A stretch of DNA of 7,982 bases from Desulfobulbus sp. (GCA_030600525.1 JAUVLX010000157.1:1-7982), one strand, 5' to 3'; counted from the first letter of the stretch, positions 1-6,523 are shown. Program-made: numbers and translations. The notes: generated from the sequence alone by a model not told the origin.

Positions 1-96
1 ACCGCTGCGCTGTTATAAAAGTAAGATCTTCGGCAACGATTTTCCTTCTCGTCGCAAAGAACTTTCATATAAACCAGTGGAGCACGGGTATTATCC

Positions 97-131
97 TTGA
101 CGAAAATGGGAGCAATTATTAGACGTATAAT
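97..131 (+). promoter_or_regulatory. Probable promoter of the beta-barrel gene
   Basis: A perfect -10 hexamer TATAAT lies at 126-131, about 65 nt before the start codon. No good -35 box sits 16-18 nt upstream of it. TTGACG at 97-102 is a good -35 match but is 23 nt from TATAAT. It is 17 nt from TAGACG (120-125), a weaker -10. Either arrangement starts transcription at about 132-138, just before or at the leader hairpin. The assignment of the -35 is uncertain. Confidence 0.45.
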
Positions 132-137
132 AAATTC

Positions 138-166
138 GACAAGTTAATAACAGCTTGTCATTTTTT
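138..166 (+). promoter_or_regulatory. Leader hairpin with T-run, between promoter and beta-barrel gene
   Basis: GACAAGTT (138-145) pairs with AGCTTGTC (152-159), 8 bp including one G-T pair, around a 6-nt loop. Six T residues follow (161-166). By shape it is a weak intrinsic terminator. Its position immediately downstream of TATAAT (126-131) makes a 5'-end stabilising stem or an attenuator of the beta-barrel mRNA equally possible. It could also end transcription of an upstream gene outside the window. Confidence 0.45.
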
Positions 167-195
167 AACAATTTTCTTCAAGAGGAGTAAGGGAC

Positions 196-813
196 ATGAA
201 AAAAACTGTATTGGCTGTTGCTGCTCTAGCGATGCTAGCTGTACCGATGACCTCGTTTGCCGCTGATGACAGTGTGTACATCAAGGGTAATCTTGGTCTT
301 GGCCTTGTCATGGATGCCGATATTGATAACATGCCCAACAATACCGGTAGTGCCAAGATGACCTTTGACGGTGGTTTTTTAGGTACCCTTGCAGTGGGGT
401 ATGACTTTGCAGGTCCTTTCCGTGCTGAGGGAGAATATGGTTGGGTGAAAAATGATCTGGATCAATTGACTTACAATAATTCGTACGGACATTTTAGGGA
501 AGGCGATCTTAAAATCCAATCCCTTATGGTAAATGGCTATTATGATGTTGATACCGGTTCGAAGTGGGTCCCTTTTATTGGTGCAGGAATAGGATGGGCT
601 AAAGTCGACCTCAACACCCCAGCACTGCCTTTAGGGGACAATGACAATGTCTTTGCCTACCAGTTCATGGCGGGTGTTACCTATGTTATTGATGACCGAT
701 GGGCTGTTGACGCGCAATATCGTTTTTTTGGTACTCAGGATGCTACAATTCAGGATGCTGATTTTAGCGTAAACAGCAACAATCTGATGGTTGGTGTGCG
801 TTACTCCTTTTAA
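196..813 (+). CDS. Outer-membrane beta-barrel protein (porin/OmpA-like barrel family)
   Basis: This encodes a 205-residue exported protein. Residues 1-22 form a typical Sec signal peptide: MKK, a hydrophobic stretch, and cleavage after SFA before ADD. The mature part has alternating, aromatic-rich strands, for example around residues 28-38, 60-85, 105-120, 125-135 and 155-180. It ends in an aromatic residue (VGVRYSF), the usual C-terminal signal for barrel assembly by BAM. Length and pattern suit the 8-stranded OMP_b-brl/opacity-like family of small surface barrels, whose roles are varied (structural, adhesion, minor porin). The specific function is unknown. AGGAG lies 8 nt before the ATG. 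The gene stands alone: the next gene is convergent and a strong terminator lies 230 nt downstream. OmpW is less likely because its typical motifs are not seen. Confidence 0.85.
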   Translation: MKKTVLAVAALAMLAVPMTSFAADDSVYIKGNLGLGLVMDADIDNMPNNTGSAKMTFDGGFLGTLAVGYDFAGPFRAEGEYGWVKNDLDQLTYNNSYGHFREGDLKIQSLMVNGYYDVDTGSKWVPFIGAGIGWAKVDLNTPALPLGDNDNVFAYQFMAGVTYVIDDRWAVDAQYRFFGTQDATIQDADFSVNSNNLMVGVRYSF

Positions 814-826
814 CCCTGATTTCTCA

Positions 827-1038
827 TGAACATTATGTCAATTTGTTCAATTACACACAATTCCTAAATGTTCACCAAAGGTCAGCCCAACCGGCGTCAT
901 TTTCTTCAGTATTTTGACTATGAATATAGGCAACTATCGGAGTCTGCGCTTACCTATTCATAGCCAAAAACTTTGAACCTGACGCCGCCTGAACTGATGG
1001 GAAATCAGGCCTAAAGGAGACCAGGAAAAAAAGTAGTC
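827..1038 (+). ncRNA. Candidate structured RNA / structured 3' UTR (element A)
   Basis: The 303-nt spacer 814-1116 has no credible ORF but has dense pairing. First, TGAACATT (827-834) pairs with AATGTTCA (867-874). Second, a long rod runs from GGCGTCA (893-899) to TGACGCC (980-986). Inside it TTC, AGT, TTTTG and CTATGAATA-GG (905-930) pair with CCTATTCATAG, CAAAA, ACT and GAA (953-977). The rod closes a 22-nt loop at 931-952. Third, GCCTGA (987-992) pairs with TCAGGC (1005-1010). An intrinsic terminator follows at 1039-1070. The loop carries a motif found again at 7374-7392. It could be the 3' UTR of the beta-barrel mRNA or a separate small RNA; a weak promoter-like pair TTGTTC (843) and TAAATG (865) is present. 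No known RNA family is recognised. Confidence 0.5.
938..955 (+). repeat. Conserved intergenic motif, copy A
   Basis: CGGAGTCT followed directly by GCGCTTACCT. The same sequence with one extra A between the halves occurs on the minus strand at 7392-7374. Flanking similarity extends both ways: CAACTAT before it against CAATTTCT, and an ATTCATAGCC-AAAAA type flank after it against a CGTTATGCTG-AAAAAA type flank. Here most of the motif lies in the apical loop of the long rod 893-986. Confidence 0.6.
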
Positions 1039-1070
1039 AAAAGCGCTGATTTTTTTCAGCGCTTTTTTTT
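1039..1070 (+). terminator. Strong intrinsic terminator, probably bidirectional
   Basis: AAAAGCGCTGA (1039-1049) pairs perfectly with TCAGCGCTTTT (1056-1066) around a six-T loop. T residues continue to 1070, giving a U tail on the plus strand. On the minus strand the same stem is followed by GACTAC and a run of T, and it starts about 47 nt past the permease stop codon. It therefore probably ends both the beta-barrel/element A transcript and the permease transcript. Confidence 0.88.
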
Positions 1071-1116
1071 CACACGCACAATGGCAGGGAGCTGCTCTCC
1101 TCTCTCCTCAACCAGA

Positions 1117-2250
1117 TTATTGTCCTCCCTCTCCATCTTCCTCTTTCTTGCTGCTGTTTGCCAAAGGTTGCTCATCGCTCGGGTCCAAAACGATACCGAC
1201 CTCAGGTAGATAGGCGTGGAAAACATTCCCGTAAATTTCCCACAAGGTAATGAACAAGGCCGCCACAATAGGGCCGATAATGATCCCCAGGATGCCGAAC
1301 ATGCTTAGACCACCCAATGTCCCGAACAGGACAAACAGGTCGTGCATTTTCGTATCCTTGCCAACAAGACGTGGCCGGACAACATTGTCCAGGTTTCCAG
1401 CTACCGCACCACAGAGAACCAACAAAACCACTACCCCAAAATAATCGCCGCCAAGGGCGAGAATAATTACAGCAGGCAGCCAGATAATGGCGGTCCCAAA
1501 GGCGGGAAAGATGGACATCACCGCCATCAGCGTTCCCCAGAAAACCGGCCCGTGTATACCGGCAACGGCAAAGGCGACCCCGCATATCGAGCCCTGCAGG
1601 AGGCCAATGATCAATGTCCCCTTTATGGTGGCACTGGCTACCGAGGTAAAACGCATGAGCAGCACCCGCTCATCACGGTCCTGCAAGGGAAGAAAATACA
1701 GTATCCGTTCCAGCAGGATTTCTCCTGAAGTGAAAAAATAAAACATGACATAGAGCATGATAACACTGCTGAACACAGCAGTGACAGTCAGCTTGGTCAC
1801 CGAGGAAAGGCTGTCGATCAAAAAAGAAGAGATATTGCCCACAACCAGACCTGCTTTTTCTATAATAACATCCCGGTACAACACTATATGATCATAGTAG
1901 GGGATGTTTTCCAGATACCCGGCCAACTGACTAGGCTCATTAACAAAGCTCTGAATCCAAGGAGTTATCGACTGACTAACGCTGACAGCCTGGGCAACCA
2001 CCACCCCGATAAGGAGACTAAGCGGCACCAGAACCAGGGTAATAATGCCGAAAATCATCAGTACAGAGGCCATATGCTGGCGGTTGTTCAGCTTACGGCT
2101 CAGCCACTTGTGCATAGGGCTAGCCATCGCGGAAAAAAGACCTGCCATAAAAAGGGGCATCAAAAACTGCTTGATCATGCTCAAAAAGAGAAGCGAGATC
2201 CCTGCCACCAGGACCAGCAAAACAATCTTGTTGATTCGTTCTTTCTTCAT
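1117..2250 (-). CDS. AI-2E / PerM-type family membrane transporter
   Basis: This encodes a 377-residue integral inner-membrane protein with the layout of the AI-2E transporter (PerM/YdiK) family, usually about 350-380 residues. Hydrophobic segments lie at about 9-43 (two close segments), 61-90, 150-175, 205-270 (several) and 295-345. The non-membrane stretch at about 92-145 matches the family's external domain. The family signature region is visible as GNLDNVVRPRLVGK (about 286-299), followed by a glycine-rich helix pair ending in IGPIVAAL. The tail is charged (KKEEDGEGG). Members export signals, ions or other small molecules; the AI-2 substrate is proven only for some, so the substrate here is unknown. 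An in-frame stop lies 12 nt upstream of the ATG, so the start cannot move far, yet no clear Shine-Dalgarno sequence is seen. It lies 87 nt after bioA and may be a distal member of that operon. Confidence 0.85.
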   Translation of the reverse strand: MKKERINKIVLLVLVAGISLLFLSMIKQFLMPLFMAGLFSAMASPMHKWLSRKLNNRQHMASVLMIFGIITLVLVPLSLLIGVVVAQAVSVSQSITPWIQSFVNEPSQLAGYLENIPYYDHIVLYRDVIIEKAGLVVGNISSFLIDSLSSVTKLTVTAVFSSVIMLYVMFYFFTSGEILLERILYFLPLQDRDERVLLMRFTSVASATIKGTLIIGLLQGSICGVAFAVAGIHGPVFWGTLMAVMSIFPAFGTAIIWLPAVIILALGGDYFGVVVLLVLCGAVAGNLDNVVRPRLVGKDTKMHDLFVLFGTLGGLSMFGILGIIIGPIVAALFITLWEIYGNVFHAYLPEVGIVLDPSDEQPLANSSKKEEDGEGGQ

Positions 2251-2287
2251 TGCAGTTGTGCTTTACGTAAACAGGAGGAACAGGATC

Positions 2288-2308
2288 GTCGGCTCCTAGC
2301 TGGCCGAC
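2288..2308 (-). other. Small hairpin between bioA and the permease gene
   Basis: GTCGGC (2288-2293) pairs with GCCGAC (2303-2308) around a 9-nt loop, inside the 87-nt gap between the bioA stop and the permease start. No T-run follows on either strand, so it is not a convincing terminator. An mRNA-processing or stability stem that lowers or separates permease expression from bioA is possible. Confidence 0.3.
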
Positions 2309-2337
2309 CACTCCAAGTGAGTATCAACTCTCGTAGG

Positions 2338-3627
2338 TCAAGCGGCTGCGGTTTGTTCTGCAGCCGTTACCAGTGCATTGGTAAGCCTGGTCAGATCTTC
2401 TGCAGCTATTATATAGGGCGGCATAACGTAGAGTAGGCGACCAAAAGGTCGTATCCAGACCCCCTCTTCGACAAAAAACTGCTGTAGCCGAGCCATATCT
2501 GTTGGCTCTTTTGTTTCAACAACACCTATACCGCCCAGCACCCGGACATCTGCTACTGTATCCAGGTCTCTGGCTGGCTCAAGCTCTCTTTTCAACTGCT
2601 TTTCAATAGTCAAAACCTTTTCCTGCCAAGGGTTGTCCATTAGCAGGGAAAGGGAAGCACAGGCCACGTTGCATGCCAAGGGGTTACCCATAAAAGTCGG
2701 CCCATGCATGAACACGCCGGACGCTCCCTGGGAAACAGTTACCCCAATCTCTTCTGTGGCCAGGGTCGCAGCAAGCGTCATGTAGCCACCTGTTATTGCC
2801 TTCCCCACGCACATGATATCCGGGGAAACCTGGGCATGATCAGCTGCAAACATTTTACCTGTACGTCCAAATCCAGTCGCAATTTCATCAAAGATGAGCA
2901 ACACATCATAGGTGTCGCAGAGGGTCCGCAATCCTTTGAGATATTCGGGATGGTAAAACCACATACCGCCAGCACCCTGGACAATCGGTTCTACGATAAC
3001 AGCTGCCACTTCATGGTGATGCCCTTCAAGCATCTGTTCCATTTCAACCAGATCTCCTTGATTCCATGGCTCATCAAATCTACATGTTGGCTTTGGCGCA
3101 AAAAGCTGTTTCGGCAGTGACTTATCAAAAAGGGTGTGCATTCCTGTGACAGGGTCACAGACAGACATGGCATGGAAGGTGTCCCCATGGTACCCGCCGC
3201 GGACAGTTAATAAACGATGTTTACCCGCCTGCCCTTTGCTATGCCAATACTGAAGAGCCATCTTCAAAGCGACTTCCACACTAACCGATCCCGAATCACA
3301 GAGAAAAACCCGGTCCAGCTTTTCCGGCGTGATCTCCACCAACTTTCTGCCAAGTTCCACTGCCGGGGCATGGGTCAAGCCACCAAACATAACGTGAGAC
3401 ATCCTGTCCAACTGCTCCCGTGCAGCCTTATCAAGTGCAGGGTGACCATAACCATGGATCATCGACCACCAAGAAGACATACCGTCGATCAATGTCCGCC
3501 CATCTTCCAGGGTAATACGAACACCGTTGGCTGAGGCCACCGGAAAAACCGGCAGAGGGTCAATCATGGAAGTGTAAGGGTGCCAAAGATGCTGGCGATC
3601 AAAGGCGAGCATACTTTGTTCAGACAT
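2338..3627 (-). CDS. bioA: Adenosylmethionine--8-amino-7-oxononanoate aminotransferase (DAPA synthase)
   Basis: This PLP enzyme transfers the amino group of S-adenosylmethionine to 8-amino-7-oxononanoate to make 7,8-diaminononanoate, in the cytoplasm. The 429-residue length equals E. coli BioA and similarity runs end to end. Motifs are the N-terminal LAFD-x3-HLWHPYTSM, the substrate-site GMSSWW (about 50-54), DSGSVSVEVALKMALQYW, GYHGDTF, VEPIVQGAGGMW, DEIATGFGRTG, the PLP lysine in CVGKAITGG (about K276), MHGPTFMGNPLACN and WIRPFGRLLYVMPPYI. I chose the ATG at 3627: it gives the E. coli-like N terminus and AAGG lies about 9 nt upstream within bioB. An ATG at 3633 and a TTG at 3645 are also in frame. 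The start overlaps the bioB stop by 8 nt (ATGTCTGA), which suggests translational coupling. Confidence 0.97.
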   Translation of the reverse strand: MSEQSMLAFDRQHLWHPYTSMIDPLPVFPVASANGVRITLEDGRTLIDGMSSWWSMIHGYGHPALDKAAREQLDRMSHVMFGGLTHAPAVELGRKLVEITPEKLDRVFLCDSGSVSVEVALKMALQYWHSKGQAGKHRLLTVRGGYHGDTFHAMSVCDPVTGMHTLFDKSLPKQLFAPKPTCRFDEPWNQGDLVEMEQMLEGHHHEVAAVIVEPIVQGAGGMWFYHPEYLKGLRTLCDTYDVLLIFDEIATGFGRTGKMFAADHAQVSPDIMCVGKAITGGYMTLAATLATEEIGVTVSQGASGVFMHGPTFMGNPLACNVACASLSLLMDNPWQEKVLTIEKQLKRELEPARDLDTVADVRVLGGIGVVETKEPTDMARLQQFFVEEGVWIRPFGRLLYVMPPYIIAAEDLTRLTNALVTAAEQTAAA

Positions 3628-4603
3628 GAGCATCGCCCTTTTCAAAGGTATAGCCCAAGGCTGAGAGTTGCTCCAGGTCTCCTGTAATACCGGAGCCAGT
3701 GGTGGTCAGATAGTTGCCGACAATGGCACCGTTGGCACCGGCAGCAAAAGCGCGGTACTGATCCTGGCCCAGCTGCTGCCGGCCTCCGGCCATCCGGATA
3801 ATGGCATCCGGATTGATAAGCCTGAAAAGGGCAACCACGGTCAGCACATCGTCTGTTGTCAGCGGCTCCAAATCACCAAGAGGTGTACCTGGGATCGGCG
3901 TAAGAATGTTGATGGGAATAGATTTTATCTCAAGCTCACGCAGTTCAAAAGCCAGGGCGATTCTATCGGCCATGGTTTCCCCCATGCCGATAATACCGCC
4001 TGAGCAAAGTGACATCCCAGCTTCGCGGGCAATATTAAGGGTTGCCACCTTTTCCTCCCAAGTGTGGCTTGTGCAGACGCTGGGGAAAAAGTCCTTATTT
4101 GCTTCAAGGTTGCAGTGGTAGCGGCTCACACCATTTTTTACCAAATCTGCTGCAATTTCTTCATCCAGCAACCCGGAAGAAGTACAAAACAGAAGCGAAG
4201 TGGCAGCTGCAATGTCCTGGTACAGGCTGGCAAGTTCTGCAGCTGTTTTTCTGTTCAAACTTCGCCCACTTGTTACCAGCGAGAGCCGGTGCACAGCATG
4301 GTCATCGTTATCCTTGGCAATGGTCAGCGCTTCTTCACGATCAATAAGGGTATAGGTATCGATACCGGTATGGTGACGTGCCGACTGGGCACAGAAACGG
4401 CAGTTTTCGGTGCAGTTTCCACTTTTGGCATTAATAATAGAACACAGATGAAAGTGGTTGCCCATCAACTGTTTGCGCACGGCATCTGCTGACTGGTAGA
4501 GGGCTTCCTTGTCAGCGGAAGAGGCCAATTCCATGGCTGTTGCCTTATCAATCCTGGCGCCGTTTAATATTTCATTTTTCAGTTGCTCAAGTGGTGTACT
4601 CAT
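3620..4603 (-). CDS. bioB: Biotin synthase (radical SAM)
   Basis: This enzyme inserts sulfur into dethiobiotin to form biotin. It uses a radical-SAM [4Fe-4S] cluster and an auxiliary [2Fe-2S] cluster that is consumed as the sulfur donor. The CxxxCxxC motif is CTENCRFC (about C64, C68, C71), preceded by INAKSGN. Other family blocks are SLVTSGR, LLFCTSSG, RYHCNLEANKDFF, SGGIIGMGET, NILTPIPGTPL, IIRMAGGR (the Arg that ligates the second cluster) and GANGAIVGNYLTTTG. The other auxiliary-cluster cysteines are those in FCTSSG and YHCNLE plus one near the C terminus of the barrel region (LCSGG). From the ATG at 4603 it is 327 residues, in the normal range; AGGAG lies about 11 nt upstream. An in-frame ATG at 4633 would add ten residues and overlap the upstream gene by 13 nt, and has AGGA about 9 nt before it, so the start is not certain. 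Confidence 0.97.
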   Translation of the reverse strand: MSTPLEQLKNEILNGARIDKATAMELASSADKEALYQSADAVRKQLMGNHFHLCSIINAKSGNCTENCRFCAQSARHHTGIDTYTLIDREEALTIAKDNDDHAVHRLSLVTSGRSLNRKTAAELASLYQDIAAATSLLFCTSSGLLDEEIAADLVKNGVSRYHCNLEANKDFFPSVCTSHTWEEKVATLNIAREAGMSLCSGGIIGMGETMADRIALAFELRELEIKSIPINILTPIPGTPLGDLEPLTTDDVLTVVALFRLINPDAIIRMAGGRQQLGQDQYRAFAAGANGAIVGNYLTTTGSGITGDLEQLSALGYTFEKGDAHV

Positions 4604-4620
4604 GGTTACTGCTTCTCCTG

Positions 4621-5244
4621 CTATTTCAGGCATGATTCGATATCCTGTGGAGGACCGTTAACGATCATTTCGGCAATGGTCAGTTTAATTTTGGGGTAGA
4701 GATGACGTACATTTCCCAGCAATTCAGACTCCAACTGTGCCATCTGCCTGTAGAGCGACGTTCGCTCCATAGCGGGAGCATCTGTGTCTTCCGTGTACTT
4801 TTCCTTCACTATTTCCTGGCACCTGTAACAGCCAGGAAAACGCATCTGCTGGCCATCAGGCCGAGTAAGAAGTGCAGGGACACCGTGGTTCCTGCAAATC
4901 ATCAACCGATGCTGATACAGACCGCACAGTTTGTTTTCCAACAAAGGGCATTTCAATTGAGGACGTTCTCCACGGGCCAGCACTCGCTTGCTTTCCTCCA
5001 CATACGCCTTGGCCCTGGTCAGAATTCGTTCCATGGTAGCTTGGTCAAGGGCTCGAAGCCCTTCCCACAGATATGCCCACTCTACATAGGTATAATGTTG
5101 AAAGTAAGAGTCACAGCAATTATCTGGGCATCCTTCGCAGGTAAGCGGGATCTGCTGTGCCACGATATCGTATTCCGCAGCCATAGTTTGGTAAATGTCC
5201 GCAATTCTGCGAGACAGTTCCGGTGACAGGGTTAGTTCACTCAT
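4621..5244 (-). CDS. YkgJ-family cysteine-cluster protein (putative Fe/Zn-binding)
   Basis: This 207-residue soluble protein has no signal peptide and ten cysteines. They fall in the pattern of the YkgJ/CxxCxxCC family: CEGCPDNCC (C36, C39, C43, C44), C99 and C107 (KCPLL-x4-CGLY), C117 in MICRNHG, and GCYRC (C139, C142), plus C205. The family is annotated as a putative zinc- or iron-chelating domain, and its biochemical role is not established. The family core spans about residues 30-145; the C-terminal 60 residues are helical and charged. It begins 12 nt after the amrA stop (GGA only, a weak ribosome site) and ends 17 nt before the chosen bioB start. Co-transcription with bioB, an enzyme that must rebuild Fe-S clusters, suggests a role in metal or cluster supply, but this is inference from position only. 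Confidence 0.85.
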   Translation of the reverse strand: MSELTLSPELSRRIADIYQTMAAEYDIVAQQIPLTCEGCPDNCCDSYFQHYTYVEWAYLWEGLRALDQATMERILTRAKAYVEESKRVLARGERPQLKCPLLENKLCGLYQHRLMICRNHGVPALLTRPDGQQMRFPGCYRCQEIVKEKYTEDTDAPAMERTSLYRQMAQLESELLGNVRHLYPKIKLTIAEMIVNGPPQDIESCLK

Positions 5245-5256
5245 TGAATTATCCGT

Positions 5257-5829
5257 TTAACGGGGCTCCTCAAAATATTGCACCTGATAGGTTTGTACTT
5301 CCAACCGATCCGTTTTCCAGGCTGTTGGTGCAAGGCCAGCCTTACTACAGAGATGGCTGAGAAAAGCATTCGGATCAGGTAGTTGTTTCCACACCTGTGG
5401 CAGGAAGGTGGCCCCGACTCCTCCAGACGCCCGGAGAATGAGGCCGTCAATTTCTGGTCTCAACTTTTCTGCCAAGTCATCGCCATCAACATACACTACG
5501 TCCTGCGGCTCACTCAGAACTGAAACCTCTATATGGAGATCTTTCTGTTCAGCAACGATCACTGGCTGAAACCGATGATCATGAAAGGCCGCATTCAGAG
5601 CGTGGCGCTTGATACCGGCAAGGATTGATTCCGCCCCTGCAAGGCTGCCAATGCACCCTCGCAGGGCTTGTCTTTTGTGAAGAGTGACAAACACGCCTCG
5701 GTGTTCCTGAAATGCGGGATCAACCAAATCTTCTTCGCTCACCGGATCACTCTGGGGGAGGTTCAGGCGCTCTTCAATCTGCTGCCTGACCAGCCGCACC
5801 AATACCTGGCCTTGCGTTTCAGTCAACAT
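5257..5829 (-). CDS. amrA: AMMECR1-domain protein (AmmeMemoRadiSam system protein A type)
   Basis: The 190-residue protein is essentially one AMMECR1 domain. The signature LRGCIGSL is at residues 56-63, preceded by RGVFVTLHKRQ. It continues with AAFHDHRF (80-87) and IEVSVLSEP (100-108). It then shows GLILRASGGVGATFLPQVW (129-147) and LPDPNAFLSHLC-x-KAGLAPTAWK (150-172). The human homologue is the Alport-associated AMMECR1 protein. In prokaryotes it often clusters with a MEMO protein and a radical-SAM protein, a system of unknown reaction. Neither partner is in this window; the only radical-SAM gene nearby is bioB. GAGGAGAG lies about 3-4 nt before the ATG. It is the first gene of the amrA-ykgJ-like-bioB-bioA run, behind a good promoter. 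The family call is firm; the symbol follows the usual naming and the function is unknown. Confidence 0.9.
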   Translation of the reverse strand: MLTETQGQVLVRLVRQQIEERLNLPQSDPVSEEDLVDPAFQEHRGVFVTLHKRQALRGCIGSLAGAESILAGIKRHALNAAFHDHRFQPVIVAEQKDLHIEVSVLSEPQDVVYVDGDDLAEKLRPEIDGLILRASGGVGATFLPQVWKQLPDPNAFLSHLCSKAGLAPTAWKTDRLEVQTYQVQYFEEPR

Positions 5830-5872
5830 ATACTCTCCTCACTGTTGTGGGACACAAATTTGCAAGCTCCGT

Positions 5873-5900
5873 ACTCTATTGCACCCATTCTCCCTGTCAA
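5873..5900 (-). promoter_or_regulatory. Sigma70-like promoter of the amrA-ykgJ-bioB-bioA operon
   Basis: On the minus strand a perfect TTGACA (5900-5895) is followed after 16 nt by TAGAGT (5878-5873). Predicted transcription starts near 5866, leaving a leader of about 37 nt ahead of amrA. No BirA-type biotin operator (paired TTGTAAACC/GGTTTACAA-like halves) is seen in the 146-nt spacer, so biotin repression by BirA is not supported here. Confidence 0.65.
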
Positions 5901-5975
5901 CCGAAATATACGGAGGGATACCACTGTCCTATAGCTCAGTCGATTCATCACAGGGAGGGGAAAGGTACCCTAGAG

Positions 5976-6488
5976 TTATTGAGCAGCATTTAACCCCTGC
6001 AGGGAAAGCTCACCTGTACTTTCAAATGGTATTTTCTGGGTAAACCCTCCCGTACCGAGACGGATGTTGCCTGCCAGCTTGTAACTCAATGGTTGCAAGG
6101 CAGCCGATGTATTATTAGCCTGAATAAGACCGACCACAGAAGAAATCATATTCATCATTGAGGCATAAACATTCACCGGCACCAGTGCGGTGCCATAGGC
6201 TGGTATTTTCTGAGGCGAACTGGCAATACCTTGGGCAAAGTGACGGCCATCAATCTCCAGATCACAATCCACCCCGCGGATATCAAGTGGCACCTCATTA
6301 GGATTCATTACCCGCAGTTGCACAAGAAAGGCAGCTTCCATACTCTTCATTTCCAGTACCTGGATATCGGCAATGGAAATTTTCGGCTTTTCCTGGAGTG
6401 GCCCCATCCCGGCACAGCCACCTGTCACCAGAAAAAAAAGCACAAACATCCACCAGGTGCGACGCTTAAAAAAGTTCAATGGCAGCAT
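5976..6488 (-). CDS. LEA type 2 family lipoprotein
   Basis: The 170-residue protein opens with MLPLNFFKRR, a strongly hydrophobic helix, and a lipobox LVTGGC with the lipidated cysteine at residue 25, so it should be a lipoprotein of the inner or outer membrane. The rest is one LEA_2/WHy-type beta-sandwich. It shows the conserved MNPNEVPLDIRGVDCDLEIDG block (about 81-101), the FAQGIASSP turn and the IPAYGTALVPVNVYA strand. Bacterial members of this fold are linked to desiccation or envelope stress; the exact role is unknown. I start at the ATG at 6488, not the upstream in-frame TTG at 6554. AAGGGGGGG lies just before the ATG, the shorter form has a normal signal peptide, and the TTG lies upstream of the predicted promoter. 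It is a single-gene unit, divergent from the thioesterase gene. Confidence 0.87.
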   Translation of the reverse strand: MLPLNFFKRRTWWMFVLFFLVTGGCAGMGPLQEKPKISIADIQVLEMKSMEAAFLVQLRVMNPNEVPLDIRGVDCDLEIDGRHFAQGIASSPQKIPAYGTALVPVNVYASMMNMISSVVGLIQANNTSAALQPLSYKLAGNIRLGTGGFTQKIPFESTGELSLQGLNAAQ

Positions 6489-6523
6489 AGGCTTCCCCCC
6501 CTTGGTTATTGTGTGTTCATGGT

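Noticed and set aside
2..100. Open reading stretch at the left edge ending in TGA at 98-100 that could be the tail of an upstream plus-strand gene
   Set aside because: Only 32 codons are visible, another frame is equally open to about 121, and no family feature is recognised.
1000..1025. GGCCTAAA with GGGAAA resembling parts of a cyclic-di-GMP-I riboswitch
   Set aside because: The conserved core around it is missing and no gene lies downstream on that strand.
814..1070. Integron attC site or CRISPR repeat as an explanation of the inverted repeats
   Set aside because: No GTTRRRY/RYYYAAC core pair, no integrase, and no regularly spaced repeats are present.
4702..5226. 174-codon plus-strand reading frame opposite the cysteine-cluster gene, and similar long frames opposite bioA, bioB and the permease
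   Set aside because: All lie antisense to well-supported genes, lack family features and have no good ribosome sites; they are shadows.
5920..5975. ATAGCTCAGT sequence resembling a tRNA D-arm (5930-5940)
   Set aside because: No matching GAGC, anticodon stem, T-arm or acceptor stem can be formed; it is a chance match.
5941..5975. Short GGTACC-centred palindrome after the lipoprotein gene as a terminator
   Set aside because: The stem is too short and no T-run follows.
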